DNA of 64,000 nucleotides from Torreya grandis (GCA_037957365.1 JARHVA010001923.1:2136001-2200000); one strand, 5' to 3'. Positions 49,380-61,665 are shown, counted from the stretch's first letter. Program-made: numbers and translations. Notes: generated by a model not told the origin, from the letters alone.

Positions 49380-49860
49380 CACAAGGCTAAAGTTAAGTCT
49401 CTCCCTTTCTTACTCACTATTAGGATGTTTGGTAAAAACTTACATAATTTCTTATTATATTTAAGATAATCTACTAATATCATACCTATATGTATCTACA
49501 AATAACTTGACCGAACTCCCATTAAGTCTGATAGGGTTATCACTCAGTTGGTCAAATCTAGAGTTAGGGTAATTGGGAAACTTTTAAATGTTAACATGCA
49601 ACTAGCTTATGAGCCTAGGGTATATTAGTTAATTTATATTCAAGTTATTAATATACATGATGTCTATGGAATCTTGTTAAGCAAGGAATGGACCAAGACT
49701 TTGAATGGCTACATGTCCACAAATTACTCACATATGTGGCTACCACGGAAGGGAATCCCCAATCAAATTAGAGTTGAGAGAGAACCAATAATAAAACATA
49801 TGATAACTAAGTACAATGTTTTGAATGAAAGGGTCAACATAATTGACTTATAATTGGGAT
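49380..49860 (+). pseudogene. Element E aspartic protease remnant
   Basis: It reads LPFLLTIRMFGKNLHNFLL (49402-49460), then a stretch with NIIPI, then GILLSKEWTKTLNGYMST and LWLPRKGIPNQIRVEREP (49667-49785). These match the pepsin-like protease of Tat/Athila-type elements. The catalytic Asp-Ser/Thr-Gly is not visible: the sequence at that point (49456-49474) reads Leu-Arg-stop-Ser-Thr. It would have cut Gag-Pol. Confidence 0.72.
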
Positions 49861-49925
49861 TTTTCACCCTAGATATTGATAAGGTATGTGATCCCAAGGG
49901 TGCTCATGTTGTTCTTAGACTATGA

Positions 49926-50330
49926 AAGTTACATTTTGATGGTGTTAGGTGTAATGTTAGATCAAGTTTTGTTATTGTTTTAATTTACCTCACTAATATA
50001 AAGCACCATACTTCTTATAGACTTCAATTCCCTTGTATAAATAATCTTGTTGAATACTAAGCCCTTATCCTAGGCTTACAATTTCCTATAAATATTAAAT
50101 TCAAATAACTACTAGTTTATGGGGATTCATAACTAGTGGTCAACCACATAAGAAGCAAATCCTAACGTAAGCTCTCATACCTAAAAAGGTATAAGTTTAG
50201 ATTTCGGCATTTGATTGAATCCTTTGATGCATTTGGCATCATTTCCATCCCAAGGAGATAAAATCAAGCTACTGACGAGTTGGCATCTTCTGTAGCCAAC
50301 CTCATGCCCAACCAAGATTTCCCTAATTTC
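49926..50330 (+). pseudogene. Extra (archaeal-type/RVT_3) RNase H, placed before reverse transcriptase
   Basis: One frame with stops reads KLHFDGVRCNV (49926), HHTSYRLQFPC and NNLVEY (about 50007-50055), ALILGLQF (50062), LLVYGDS then LVVNHIRSKS (50107-50160), and a Phe-Asp-Ala-Phe helix further on. The Asp (FDG), Glu (VEY) and Asp (GDS) of an RNase H are all present, and the wording is that of the RVT_3/archaeal-type fold, not the gypsy RNase H found later in this element (51600-52030). Tat-group elements are known to carry such a second RNase H. Here it lies between protease and reverse transcriptase. Confidence 0.78.
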
Positions 50331-50679
50331 AGCATTGAGCTAATCCCTTGTCCTTCAATACCTTACAATGTTAACCATTTCTAAGTCTTCAATGATGATC
50401 AATAGATATTGGATTTCATGACCAATTATAGAGTATTTTACGCTCATATCATTGATGAGACTATTTAAATTACACCTAAGGAAGACAAGTTTAATGGTAA
50501 ATTCATTCAGCTAAATGATAATAATATCCCTAAAGGGATGGTTGCTTTAGAAAGACTATTTGATCAGGAAAAATTGACTGAGGGTCCCAAGGTAAGTGGG
50601 AAGGACTATAATGTTTTTTAATCTTGGCCTCCATGATCAACCTTGGCTAGTAAATGTTGGAAAGGCTTACACAAACATT

Positions 50680-51560
50680 GAAAAGAAGAAAGCTAAAGAG
50701 CTCCTTGCCTAATATAGGGATGTCATAGCATGGTACTATGATAACTTAAAAATATTTGACCCAAAGGTCATCACATATATTATACCTTTTAAAGAGAGTA
50801 GCAATCCATTTAAGAAAAAATAAAAACCTATAAACCCTATCTTGAAACCCATGATCTTCAAAGAAGTCAAAATATTATTAGATGCTAGGATAGTCTTCCC
50901 TATCAAACACTCTTCCTGGGTGGTAAATTTGGTGTCAGTGAGGAAGAAGAATGGTGATATTAGACTTTGTATTGACTTTATAAACTTGAATAAAGCATCA
51001 AAAAAGGATAAATATCCCCTTCCTTACCTAGAACAAGTGATTCAAGTTGTTTCAAGTTCATCTATGATGTCTTTTCTTGATGTATTTTCAGGTTACAACC
51101 AAGTGTTGGTTCATAAAGAGGATAGGATGAAGATAACTTTCACCACAAAGTGGGGAACCTTTGCTTACAATATGATTCCCTTTGGACTCATTAATGTAAG
51201 AGCCACCTTCCAAATAGCTATGTACCATGCCTTCTAAGGCCTAATAGGTAAATGCATCATTATTTATATGGTGATCTAACATTTTTTTCTAAAAATAGGG
51301 ATGATCACTTCATGCATATACAGCAAGTTTTTGAAAGATGCATAAGGTATGGTATTTACTTAAACCCTAAGAATATTATATTTTATGTGACTAAAGGACA
51401 ATTATTGGGTCATGTTATAACCAAATATGGGATCTCTATAGATCCTAAAATAGTGGAGGCCATATCTAGAATAGAAACTCCAAATAGTAAAAAAGAGCTA
51501 AAGTCATTCTTTGGTAGAATAAATTTTTTAAGAAAGTTTATTTATGGTTTTGCAAAAATT
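50680..51560 (+). pseudogene. Element E reverse transcriptase
   Basis: The open stretch 50842-51237 covers fingers and palm: SSWVVNLVSVRKKNGDIRL, CIDFINLNKAS, DKYPLPYLEQV, SFLDVFSGYNQV (first catalytic Asp) and FAYNMIPFGL. A second frame, 51252-51812, continues after the catalytic loop: LTFFSKNRDDH, YLNPKNIIFYV and GQLLGHVI. The frame changes exactly at the YxDD loop (51268-51280), where ATGGTGATC replaces the expected two Asp codons in frame. Further frame breaks lie upstream of 50842. It copies element RNA in active relatives. Confidence 0.9.
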
Positions 51561-51569
51561 GTCGAACCA

Positions 51570-52080
51570 CTAAATGACATGTTGAAGAAGGATGACAAAG
51601 TTATGTGTAATGAGGATTCTAGAAAGGCATTCAATGATATTAAGAAGGCCATCAGTCAGGCTCTAGTATTTATAAGTCTTAACTTCTCAAGTGACTTCTA
51701 CCTCTATTATTTATCATCTGGCCACATTATGGCTGCAGTGTTAACTCGAAAAATTGAAGTGTGTGACCACCCAATTGCTTTTATGAGCACTAATATTAAA
51801 ATGTTGAGTTAAATTATTCATTGATTGATAAATAGACATATGCATTAGTTAAGGCAATTAATAAATTTGGGCATTGCATCCTTATAAATAAGGTACATGT
51901 TATTTTACCTGACCCTATCACCAAACTCATGTTAAGTTAGAATGAATTAGAAGAACATAGAGGTAAATGGATGTTAGATTTGTAGGAATATGACTTGGAG
52001 ATGAAAATGGCAAAAGTGGTAAGATGCCAAGGTTTGATCTAGATGATTGATAATACTAACCCTAGGCTAAGTATTATATA
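51570..52080 (+). pseudogene. Element E gypsy-type RNase H
   Basis: It follows the reverse transcriptase thumb and connection (GRINFLRKFIYGFAKIVEPL, 51510-51570). Landmarks are FNDIKKAISQAL (51631), FYLYYLSSGHIMAAVLTRK (51697) and HPIAFMSTNIKMLS, then in shifted frames INKFGHCILINKVHV (about 51856-51900), GKWMLDL and EYDLEM (about 51965-52000). The canonical first Asp is replaced by Leu/Tyr (YLYY). This is the RNase H shared by all Ty3/gypsy elements and is separate from the extra one at 49.9-50.3 kb. Confidence 0.82.
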
Positions 52081-52081
52081 A

Positions 52082-53354
52082 TTGAATCAACAAAACTTTC
52101 AAGCTAGTAAGCGGTATGACTCGATCATACATTTGATAATTAATGGTACTTGTCCTACAAGTCTATCCAAGGAACAAAAGAGGGCCCTAATATTGAATTC
52201 AAACCACTATTTGATCAAGAATGGGATCTTGTATAAGAGGAAATTTCAAGGATTTTACTTAAGGTGTGTTTCATAAGAATAATCCACCCAAATCATGAGT
52301 ACCTTCCATGAAAATTTGGGCAATGGACATCCATCTGGGAGAACCATAGCCTTAAAATTTCTTAGAACTAGCTATTATTTTCCAACCATTTTTAAATATG
52401 CTCACAAACATGTGACGGAATGCCATGCATGTTAGATTTTTAACACTAAGGAGCCAAAGGCAGTAATGCCTCTGTAGCCAATCATGATTGACAAACCCTT
52501 TACTCAATGGGGGTTAGACTTTGTTGGTGTAAATAACCCCAACTCATTTTAAGGTCACAATTATGTCCTTACTACCATGGACTATTGTACAATGTAGACT
52601 AAAGATACATCCACCAATCAATGTAGGATTGAAGAAGTGATCAACTTTTTAGAAAAAAACATTTATACTAGGTTTAGAACTCCAATCTCTCTAGTGTGTG
52701 ACAATGGATCTGGCTTCATATCCATAAAGATGACTAAATGGGCTTATGATAATGGTATCACACTTAAGTTTGTATCCAACCATTATCCCCAAGGAAATGG
52801 AGTCTTTGAATCTATAAAAATAACCTAATGAAATCAATCAATAAGTTTTTTAGATAAACCAAAGACTTGGCACAAGCTCCTTAAATTTGCACTTTGGGTT
52901 GATAGGATAAGACTCAATCAAGATCTAAAATTGTCACCATTTCTATTTGTGTATGGATAAGAACCAATCTTTCTTATCACTTTCAAACTACCCACATACA
53001 AATTTATGCAAGAATACATGGAGGAGAGCCAAGAACAAGCCAACTCAATATTGCAAGATATAATTCAAATGGAATGTACAAGGGAGAAATCCTTTATTGA
53101 TTTTAGCAGGTATCAAACCATGGTAAAGAGATGGTTTGATAAAAGGTCCAAAATTAAGGTGTTCAAATAGGGAGACCTAGTTCCTCTTTGGGACAAGGCA
53201 TCTAAGCCTAAAGGCATACCAAATTGTAGAAACATTAGGCAAAAATACCTTCAAGCTCAAAGATCTACAAGGATTAGAGTTTACATTGCCTACTAATGGG
53301 TAGTATCTCAAACACTACTTCTCTATTGCTCCTCCTGAGGTCTTCATGGAGTAA
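52082..53354 (+). pseudogene. Element E integrase
   Basis: The zinc-binding region reads FHENLGNGHPSGRT, LRTSYYFPTIFKYAHKHV and TECHAC (52302-52434). The catalytic core follows: Asp in QWGLDFVG (52505-52528), Asp in LVCDNGSGF (52693-52720) and Glu in GNGVFESIK (52792-52818). So the D-D-E triad is still visible, but stops (for example after HAC and in NSF) and frame shifts interrupt it. The C-terminal part reads KRWFDKRSKIKVFK (53129-53170) and ends LKHYFSIAPPEVFME with a TAA at 53352-53354. It inserted element DNA into the host genome in active relatives. Confidence 0.88.
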
Positions 53355-54394
53355 ACTGGAAGATGATTAGATTAATGTAGGTAGGATAGTTAGTTTATTT
53401 TCATGTTCCTTCCTTCTCTTCCCTTGTTTATACATAGGCATGTACATATTTATTTATTTTACTTTGCTTTTCATTTTATGTTTCTTTCCTATTACTTTGT
53501 TTCTTGATTCCAATAAGTCCTTAGGGATAATCTTGAGCTCAGAAGTTATGAAGTTTACTTGAAAACATCCCCCCCAATTTGTAAATGAAAATATGAACCC
53601 CATGCATAGGATGACCATGGTTCTAAAATGTAAAGCATAATGTTATGTCATAGAGAAAAAGGTTAAGACCAATTAAAAGGCCAATCATTTCATGAGACCC
53701 TAACCATTGCCTTCACCTCAAATTAGTTTTAAGAAGACTTACACTTGTGGGATGAAAACTCAAATTATTAAGTTATACCCCAAATTAGCACTTAACCAAC
53801 ATATTTTCTTGGGATAAGAGTTCTAACCATAGGTGATTTTCCAAAGATCAAATACATGACAAATTCCTAAAACCTGTCTATCCTAGTTCCCAACCTTATT
53901 GAAGGCATAAAACAAAAAAAAGAGAAAGATATAATGCAAAATCTTAAGCTTTTAGGTAAAGATGATTCTAGTAATCTCTATCAGGGTTATGGATTCCTAG
54001 TTGGAAGTGGAGCAAGGCCATGAGTGGTACCAAAGGCATCTCTATCATGGTTATGGATGTCTAGCTGGTAGTAGAGAAATGCCCAAGCCTTAAAATAAAA
54101 TCATGGTTCCTAATGAACATCCTAGCATGCTATAAGTCAATATAAGTGACTAAGGACATGAAACCTAGAACTTATTTCTTGAACCCCATGGAAAATAGTA
54201 AGTGGAATCAAAAAAAATGCATAGTTTGGATATGTCTCAGTATTTAACCTTAAAACCACAAGTGCAAGGTTTGTTTTAACTAATATCAAGTCTATATAAT
54301 GACATTGATCAAATGAAGTGGATGACCTAATTTTTATCTAACTAGAGTCCCTAGGTTCTAACATATTTCCATGTTTCCCCCATGAGTCACCATT
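53355..54394 (+). other. Element E 3' untranslated region
   Basis: About 1 kb with no coding signal between the integrase stop and the 3' LTR. GGTTATGGATTCCTAG and GGTTATGGATGTCTAG (about 53984 and 54038) are a small local duplication. I saw no clear polypurine tract directly before the LTR: the last bases are TTCCCCCATGAGTCACCAT. Confidence 0.65.
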
Positions 54395-57300
54395 TTTTGG
54401 GACCAACATTCCCCCATTTTTTTGAATTGGGACCCTCAATAAACCCTCAAAATAAAATTTTAAAGTTTTATTATGTCAATATCTTTTATATAATTTGAAT
54501 ATCATCCACTTTGTAAGAATACAAGCTTATGTGGTTTTGTCTTGCTTTAATCTAGACTAACACTATTGATGAGATTCATTTGGCTTTTAGTTGCAAGTTT
54601 CATGGCATGTGCTCTTGATAACTTTGTATTCCAAACACTAACAAACCCACAATTCAAATTTTAATAAATGCAAGAACCAAATTGGTGGGAACAATTTTTA
54701 AATTCATTTATGAACTTGAGTATGGAATGCATATTCTAGGCTTAATCATGTTTTTTAACACAACTTAACTATAAATCTTGGCCCCCTTTTTTACTTTCCC
54801 CCTTTTTCTAAAGTTCCTTATGGCCTAACTAATATTAATCTTACAAGGTCTTTTTAATATTTCTTGACTTAGTCTAAGGTTTTTATACTAAGGCACCAAT
54901 GTATTTGTTAATACCATCACGACCTTAGTCTTAACACTTTAAGCCTAAGTCTTTTATATCTTCTTGGTCCTAACTTAACTTCCTTGCATCTTGTAGGATC
55001 CAATGGCCCACACTTTATTGAAGTATTTGATCTAATGGAGCAAAGATAACCCAAACTTTGACTTAAATAACATACATCTTTGGCGATCCAACAGTCTATG
55101 CTTACTCGTTAGGATTGATCAGATGAGGTGAAGTATAATTAATAATTCAAATGGACATAAAAAGCTTAAAACATCAACATGCATCACCTCCACATTCAAA
55201 AGCTAATATCAAATGGGTCCCACTTGATGAAGTGACCAACCACAATCAAGCTCTCAGATTATGATCGATGACTAATGCTTCATCACTAATTTTGATTTGA
55301 CAGAGCAAACATAGTCTAAAATACTAAGAGAAATCATAAACATTCCAAGTGTCATCCTTGCATTTAGTCCTAAAGATTCTAAAGAACCTAAAATTGATGT
55401 TCATATGATCGTCATTCAACATCCAAAATGACAAATTTGATGCTCGTTTAACCATCAAATTTAAGCCCATTAAAATGAAAGTTTCATTGGCTTAAACTTG
55501 ATGCCCACATAACCGTCAATTGATGCCCACAAGGGTGTATTTGATGTCTATGAGAATTTTAATTTCAATCTAATGAAATATCTTGCTTAGGATCAAAATT
55601 CACTCCCAAATATTTCTAGAAGGCTCAAAAATGGATTTATAAGATAAGGAAAATGCTCAAAAGATGATAAAAAAATGGGATTCACTTGCAAATATGGAAA
55701 TGGTCTTATGATCTAAATACTTAGTCTAAATTTATACAGAAGGGTCCCCATGTCATTTTGTTTAAAAAATCATGAACCTTAAACTACGAACTTAGGCTAA
55801 GTCTTATTTTTTAAAAACATGGTCCTTGTCACACAAAGTATAAGCTAACCAAAGGTTTTCATATATGGTGGCCTATATTATTTAGAACCTCACCCCTTAG
55901 TTTTAAATTAGGAAACTTAGGCATATATTCCTTAGCCTAAGTTTTATTTTGTGCTTAATAAACATGAAACAAACCTTATCCTAAGGAACATAAGCCTAAG
56001 TCATGGCTTTAATGAAGTACTAACTTAATGTTTGGGCATTTTTAAAAATCAACAGTTCATGCCCTATCATTGGATTTGATCCAATAATGTGGGCCCCTAA
56101 ATACTTTTCAAAAAATCTATGAGAGCCCACAAGTTTGATGTGTGACATGAAATCATTCAAGGCATAGTTGAAAACATGATCAATGGCTCATGCTTTATGG
56201 TTGAGAGTTGATCTAATGGTATAAAGGCACTCATGATTATTCAAAGGCCCATGAGCTCACCACATGGCTAATACTCATTATGTAAGGGAGTGACAAAATA
56301 TTTTTAACATAAAGAAGATATGTAAACACACCAATTATCATGACCATATGGTTTGTAATAGAAATACCCAATCATGGCCAAGGGCCTAATTATAACCAAT
56401 GGCTCATGCTAATGTAGGATTGTGATCATATAATTCAAAATAAAGAAGGTATTTTTAAATATCAATGGTTAGTGTTCAAATGTCATTTATGAAAAATGTT
56501 GTGAAAGGTCCAGACCAATGCCACATAGGTGCCACACAAGTAGAAAAGGACAAAATGTGAGATTTTATGGGCTTAAAAATAGAAAGCTATAAAGGCACAT
56601 GTCCAAATCAAATCCAAGGTATGTATAAGCTGAAGCCTAGATATATTTTGCCATTAAAGATTCAAACCCTAAACCCTACATAAAAGTGACTTGAATGGAC
56701 TTAATTTTTTTATAATTTGATTAAAGGAGAATTTAATTGTGTTTCTAAGCATTAGAGAGATTTCACAAAGATCATCTAAAACCTGATGTGAATAGTTAAC
56801 AATGACCAAGGCCATGGTAGCTAGGAGGTAGCAATTAAAAGAAGACACTAAGCTTTATTTGATAATAGACAATGAGGGTTAGATCTTCAAAGATATAGAA
56901 TTGGACCTCATAACATTAAACATCCAAGGAATTAAGAATTGATCTGAGTTCTTCTTCATTCTAAAAATAATTACAACCCATTTCATAAGAAAAACAAAGG
57001 AATGCCACCACAAGCAGGTGATAATATGACCTAGTTGTAGTCCAAATGGTAGGCCTTCATCATGCCACAAAAAAACTAGAGGTATTACATTATATCGATG
57101 TCCTTGCCCTGATATTTGTTAATTGTAGAATATATAATAAATAGATCATTAGGGATTGGAACTTAAAAAGAGTAGCCTAATTTTCCTTTGTTACTTTTGA
57201 TAAGTATTATAATCTCCCTCTCCCTCATGTGGACCTTTCCAAAATCAAATAGTGGACCAATAATCATGACCTAGACTCTATCATCAAACCCTAGATGTAC

Positions 57301-60300
57301 CAAGACATAATATCTTTAGAAACCTTGAGGATAATATCCCTATCATCTAATTTAGAGAAGGCATTAGGGTAATAATGACCCTATTAAACTGATCCTTCAG
57401 TGCCCCTTCAACTACTTATGTGAATAAGATCTGGGTCTCATATGTACATTACACTGTAGAGGAAAAGCGTACCCCTCTAATTGGAGACTTAATCAGTGTT
57501 TTCCTAGCCAAACAATTCAACACCATCAAAAGAAAGACCTCAAATCAATTCTTTATGATGTCCTACTAACATGACACCTTTCTTGCCTCAATCACCTTCC
57601 CCGAGATTAGGAATTGGTCCCTAGAGAGAAAGATAACCATTTCACATTATTATTCCAAACTACACATATTTAAATATAGGAATCACATGTAGTTTATTTT
57701 TTACTATGTTTATATGGCCATAGTCAAAGCCATCACAGGTGTTCTCATGCCTAGAGTCCACCCCCTCATCAAGAAGTATGTTGAAATGATATGGGACATA
57801 TGGTATTACCCTGACTATACAATTATTAAGATAGAAGGAATCATGTCCCAACCTTACAGGCTACCAATTTATGTTCCAAATAAGCTTATAGAGTAGGAAA
57901 TTACCTCCCATCTCATCTATGGCATTGATAGGACTTGCAAATAAAAGAGGAAAGGTATACTCCACCCCTTGCCCTTGAATATTGGGAAAACCATAATAAA
58001 AAACTTTAAATAGGTGGAAGTCATGACCACACATGGGGATTCATTCAGCTTCTAGATAGATGAACTCTAGATGTGGGATCCAAAAAATGTGGTTGGTGAG
58101 CATTTAAAGGACAAGAAGCTTCCAAATCTAGAATATTTACATCAACTCAATGTCCATGACACCATATATATTAGTGATAATAACTATGAGAAAGTATTGT
58201 CCAGGGTCCAAGGCTAAAACATTAAGATTGAGCATGGGCTAATCAAGTATAATAAGCCATTTGGGGAAACATGGCAAATGCATCCCTTGAAATATCACTT
58301 ACTACCTGGCCCATTTGAAACAACCCATGAGCAACCTCAAGTAGAGAAACCATAGCCCTAATAACAAGTTGAACATGTTTAAGGTGAACAAACCAAGGGA
58401 AAGGAGAAAGTTAGAGAAGCAAGACTAGAAGAAAGGTCTAGAGAGGGATCCCCATACTCAACACTACCACAAAGACCACCTTCTCTAGTACAATTCCTAG
58501 ACATGATTTCCTTGGAACTAGAAGACACACTTGATGGTGCCCTCAAGGAACTTGCAAAGACTTATGACTCTAATAGGGAAGGGGAGCCCAAAGAGGATAT
58601 AATAAAATAGCTTATCTCAGTAACATCCCACGAGAATAAGAAGGTAAAGCTAGCATTGGTCCCTGTAGGATTGAAGAAGAGACCAAGATTGACCTTCACT
58701 CATCCCACTAGTGAATTCAATCTATTTAGTGATGAGTTCCCAATTCATGGACCAGTCATTCCTAACTAGTTCATCTATGAAAAGTTACAAAAGATCCCTT
58801 TCCTTTCTCATTCTTGGCTGATGACAAGGGTTAATGATGTTGGGATGCAAGATGATATGAAGCCTTGGATAAAGGCTATAGTAAAGGAGTAGGAAGAAAG
58901 GATAATTGTGGTCATTGAAGGACTAGGAAGAAAGAAGATAGATGCTCTAAGAGCATCTAGTAACTTAGGTGTGGATGTCCTAGAACCTCCCAAGTTCAAG
59001 GAGCTAGTTAATACCATCTATTTCAACCCTAAAACAACTGTGTTGGAAATAATAAGGACAATTATGGTTAGAATAGAAGAATTCACCTTTAAAAAGGTGT
59101 AACCCATTATAGGATTAACCCTAATGGGAGGCCAGCAGCTTGGTGAAGCTATAATTCATGAAGAGAATGTGGAAATTATGATTAAGGCCCAATCTACATA
59201 AGCTAGAGTGGAGTCCAGGGCTTGAAGTAGAGGATCCAAAATTTGCAAAAGGAGAAGGAAAACTTGCAAACACAAGCAATTTTATTAGTGCCAGATGTAA
59301 TGACCAAAATTATTGATGAGTCCTTTTATGACATTTTTGAGGCACATACATCAATGAAGCTGAAGTAAAGTGAATTAGAAGGGCAATGTGTGCTAGCCAA
59401 GAGTTTACTCACCTAGTGGCAGACCTTAAATGACAAAATAGCCCAACTCCTCAACATTCAAGCAAAGAAATAAATCTAAAAAATTTGAGACCGTCAATTT
59501 GGGACATTTGAGTACAATTTTAGGGATTTTAATTGACAAACTTCAAAATTTAAGTGCATGGCACAATGATTTGGAAAGGGTCCTAAGAGAGGATAAGGAA
59601 CTAATTATAAGAATAGAATAACTTTTTGGGACCATGCTCAAGGATCCTGCATAACCCACCATCCTTGGAATCATAAGTGATGAATAATTCAAGCATAGGG
59701 ATACTCTAGTAGCCTAATAAATTAGAGAAAAATATCTGGGACTAACAACAAAAAAATCTTGGACTTGATATTCAATTCAAGGGAAAGGATAAATGAAGGC
59801 AGAAGCATTAAAGAGGCCATGGAAAATAATGACAAAGAATTTGATAACTTGGTAGATAAAGAGGAGGATAAAATCATGAAGCTTGATTTGGATCTAGACC
59901 TAATTGATGAGCAACATGAGAAGGCCATGAGCACCCTCTATCAATGACAATCAGAAGCCCCACCAGCCAATTAGATAAATTTTTATTTTGTAAACTTTTG
60001 AATATTTTAAAATAAAATATTCCATTGTAAAGGCATATTCTAGTTTGTTAGCATATTTGCCTCTAGGTTAGTATGATTGTAAAAATCAAGTGTATTTTAG
60101 ACGTTATAAAGATATTTTTCCTTATCTTTGTACACATGTATATTTTTATTAATCGGTATACTACCTAATCTTCCTATAAATGCATGTATTACCATTTGTA
60201 AAGGGAGAGATTTCTGAGCAATTGTGTACAATTTGAAGTAATTAATAGAATAAAAGGAATTATGTAGAGATTTTCCATGTTTGATTTGTTAATTATCTTT

Positions 60301-61007
60301 TTTAAATTTTATCTCAATTACTAGTTAAGGTCTTGAATTTGAATGGTGTCTTAGAATTATGATTTGAATCCTAATAGTCACAGGGTTTCTAATTTGTACA
60401 ACCTGCTAGATTAGCTGAAAGATCTTTTGTTCTCCTTCATTTTTATCTTACTTTGTTCCTAAATGTGTGTGTTATCTAATAATAATAGTAAACCTTTAAA
60501 GAAGTATTAGTTCTTACTTTTGATTCTTCACACTATCCTTTGAAATTGGTCTGGTATATAGTGGAATTTGTGCTTAGGTTATTTTACATTATATGTTGGT
60601 TTGAATACATACTCAATTGAAATGGATGCTTTGTCATAATTTTTAAGGCTAAAATTGGTAATCACTCTTTTCTTTCTGCCTTACCCTTCTCTTTGCACTT
60701 TTTTTACCAAGATCATGTTAGTTTTAGCTTTATTATAAATATCCACTTAGATTAGTTTATATCTTAAACATAATTCAATAAGTATTGACATAGGTTCTTA
60801 ATATTTCATAAATAATGGACCAACGCGGCTCCCAAGCACCAAATTATATAAATATTTTGGAACACTTTATCTTGCTCTATTATTATTTCACCACAGGCAA
60901 CTAGATTGCCAAAACTTGCAACTCATGCCTTGAATTTTCCAAATTCTAAAATGAGAAGTGTTCTTTAAACATTGAGAGCACTTATGGTTCATTTAGAAGA
61001 ATAAAAA
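54395..61007 (+). repeat. Element E 3' LTR, 6.6 kb
   Basis: It opens TTTTGGGACCAACATTCCCCC and ends AGAAGAATAAAAA before GTATG. It is collinear with 40495-47098 throughout and nearly the same length (6,613 against 6,604 bases). The LTR-borne frame is at 56814-59947. Confidence 0.9.
56814..59947 (+). pseudogene. LTR-borne ORF of unknown function, 3' LTR copy
   Basis: Partner of the frame at 42891-46034, with the same ATG context (GGCCATGGTAGC) and the same stop position. It is clearer in several places where the 5' copy is broken: LYLIIDNEG (56853), RVHPLIKKYVEMIWDIWYYP (57750-57810) and IMSQPYRLPIYVPNKLIE (57841-57894). The middle is low-complexity, with STLPQRPPSLVQFLDMISLE (about 58460-58520), and then comes MTRVNDVGMQDDMKPW (58820). 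The tail is acidic (59759-59947), ending STLYQ. Length is about 1,045 codons. The peptide is conserved better than the DNA around it at sampled spots. No family is recognised. Confidence 0.78.
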
Positions 61008-61060
61008 GTATGTATGTATGTATGTATGTATGTATGTATGTATGTATGTATGTATGTATA
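61008..61060. repeat. (GTAT)n microsatellite, right half
   Basis: About 13 perfect GTAT units directly after the 3' LTR of element E. It continues the (TATG)n tract at 40433-40494. Confidence 0.95.
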
Positions 61061-61582
61061 TTCTATAATATCTAAAAAAAATCACCACTTTCCCTAGAAG
61101 GAGATACGATACCAAACATCATAGACCAAATAAATATTAACAAAATTAGACTAAATAATATGTATAAAATATGGGCTGCAAAACACTAAGTGTGGGACAA
61201 ATAATTTAATTATAATTATATTAAAAATGCACTCAAGTTAGGGTAACATCATACAATATTACTTATAGGGAAGTATTCACTCCATTATCACTAACCTCTT
61301 CAAGGGAACAAGCTCCTTTTAGAGCATACACTATAATTATAATATTTTTCATTTATTTTCTTACACGATGATATGCCCTTCCTCATATGTACACTCTTAA
61401 AAAAGTATATGGGTATATCAATAATCCCTAAATAATTTGACTTAGTGCCTAATATAATAAGTACCAAAAGTTACCATATAGATGGGTATATCACTTATCC
61501 AATGTTAGGACAATAATAATGGAATGACAATAAACAACAATTTGGTTAAGCCCAAAATTGTATTCACATTACATTAAATAAA

Positions 61583-61585
<3 letters not shown>
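61061..61585. other. Unidentified dispersed repeat, part 1
   Basis: No coding signal. GACTTAGTGCCTAATATAATAAG (61440) resembles GACTTAATACCCAATATAATAAA (61808) on the other side of the (TA)n tract, so two diverged units about 370 bases apart may be present. Confidence 0.4.

Positions 61586-61589
<4 letters not shown>

Positions 61590-61661
<72 letters not shown>
61590..61661. repeat. (TA)n microsatellite
   Basis: About 36 perfect TA dinucleotides. It is the longest simple repeat in the window and lies between two diverged copies of an unidentified repeat. Confidence 0.97.

Positions 61662-61665
<4 letters not shown>

Larger units (their letters stand above)
40495..61007 (+). mobile_element. 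Element E: 20.5-kb Tat-like Ty3/gypsy retrotransposon with giant LTRs
   Basis: Two direct repeats of about 6.6 kb (40495-47098 and 54395-61007) enclose a 7.3-kb interior with gag, protease, an extra RNase H, reverse transcriptase, RNase H and integrase on the plus strand. GTATG flanks both ends, though both flanks are in a TATG microsatellite, which weakens it as proof. The pol order with integrase last makes it Ty3/gypsy. The extra RNase H and the protease wording (LLSKEWTKTLNGY, LWLPRKG) point to the Tat group. All genes carry stops or frameshifts, so the copy is dead. The LTRs differ at many sites, so the insertion is old. Confidence 0.9.
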
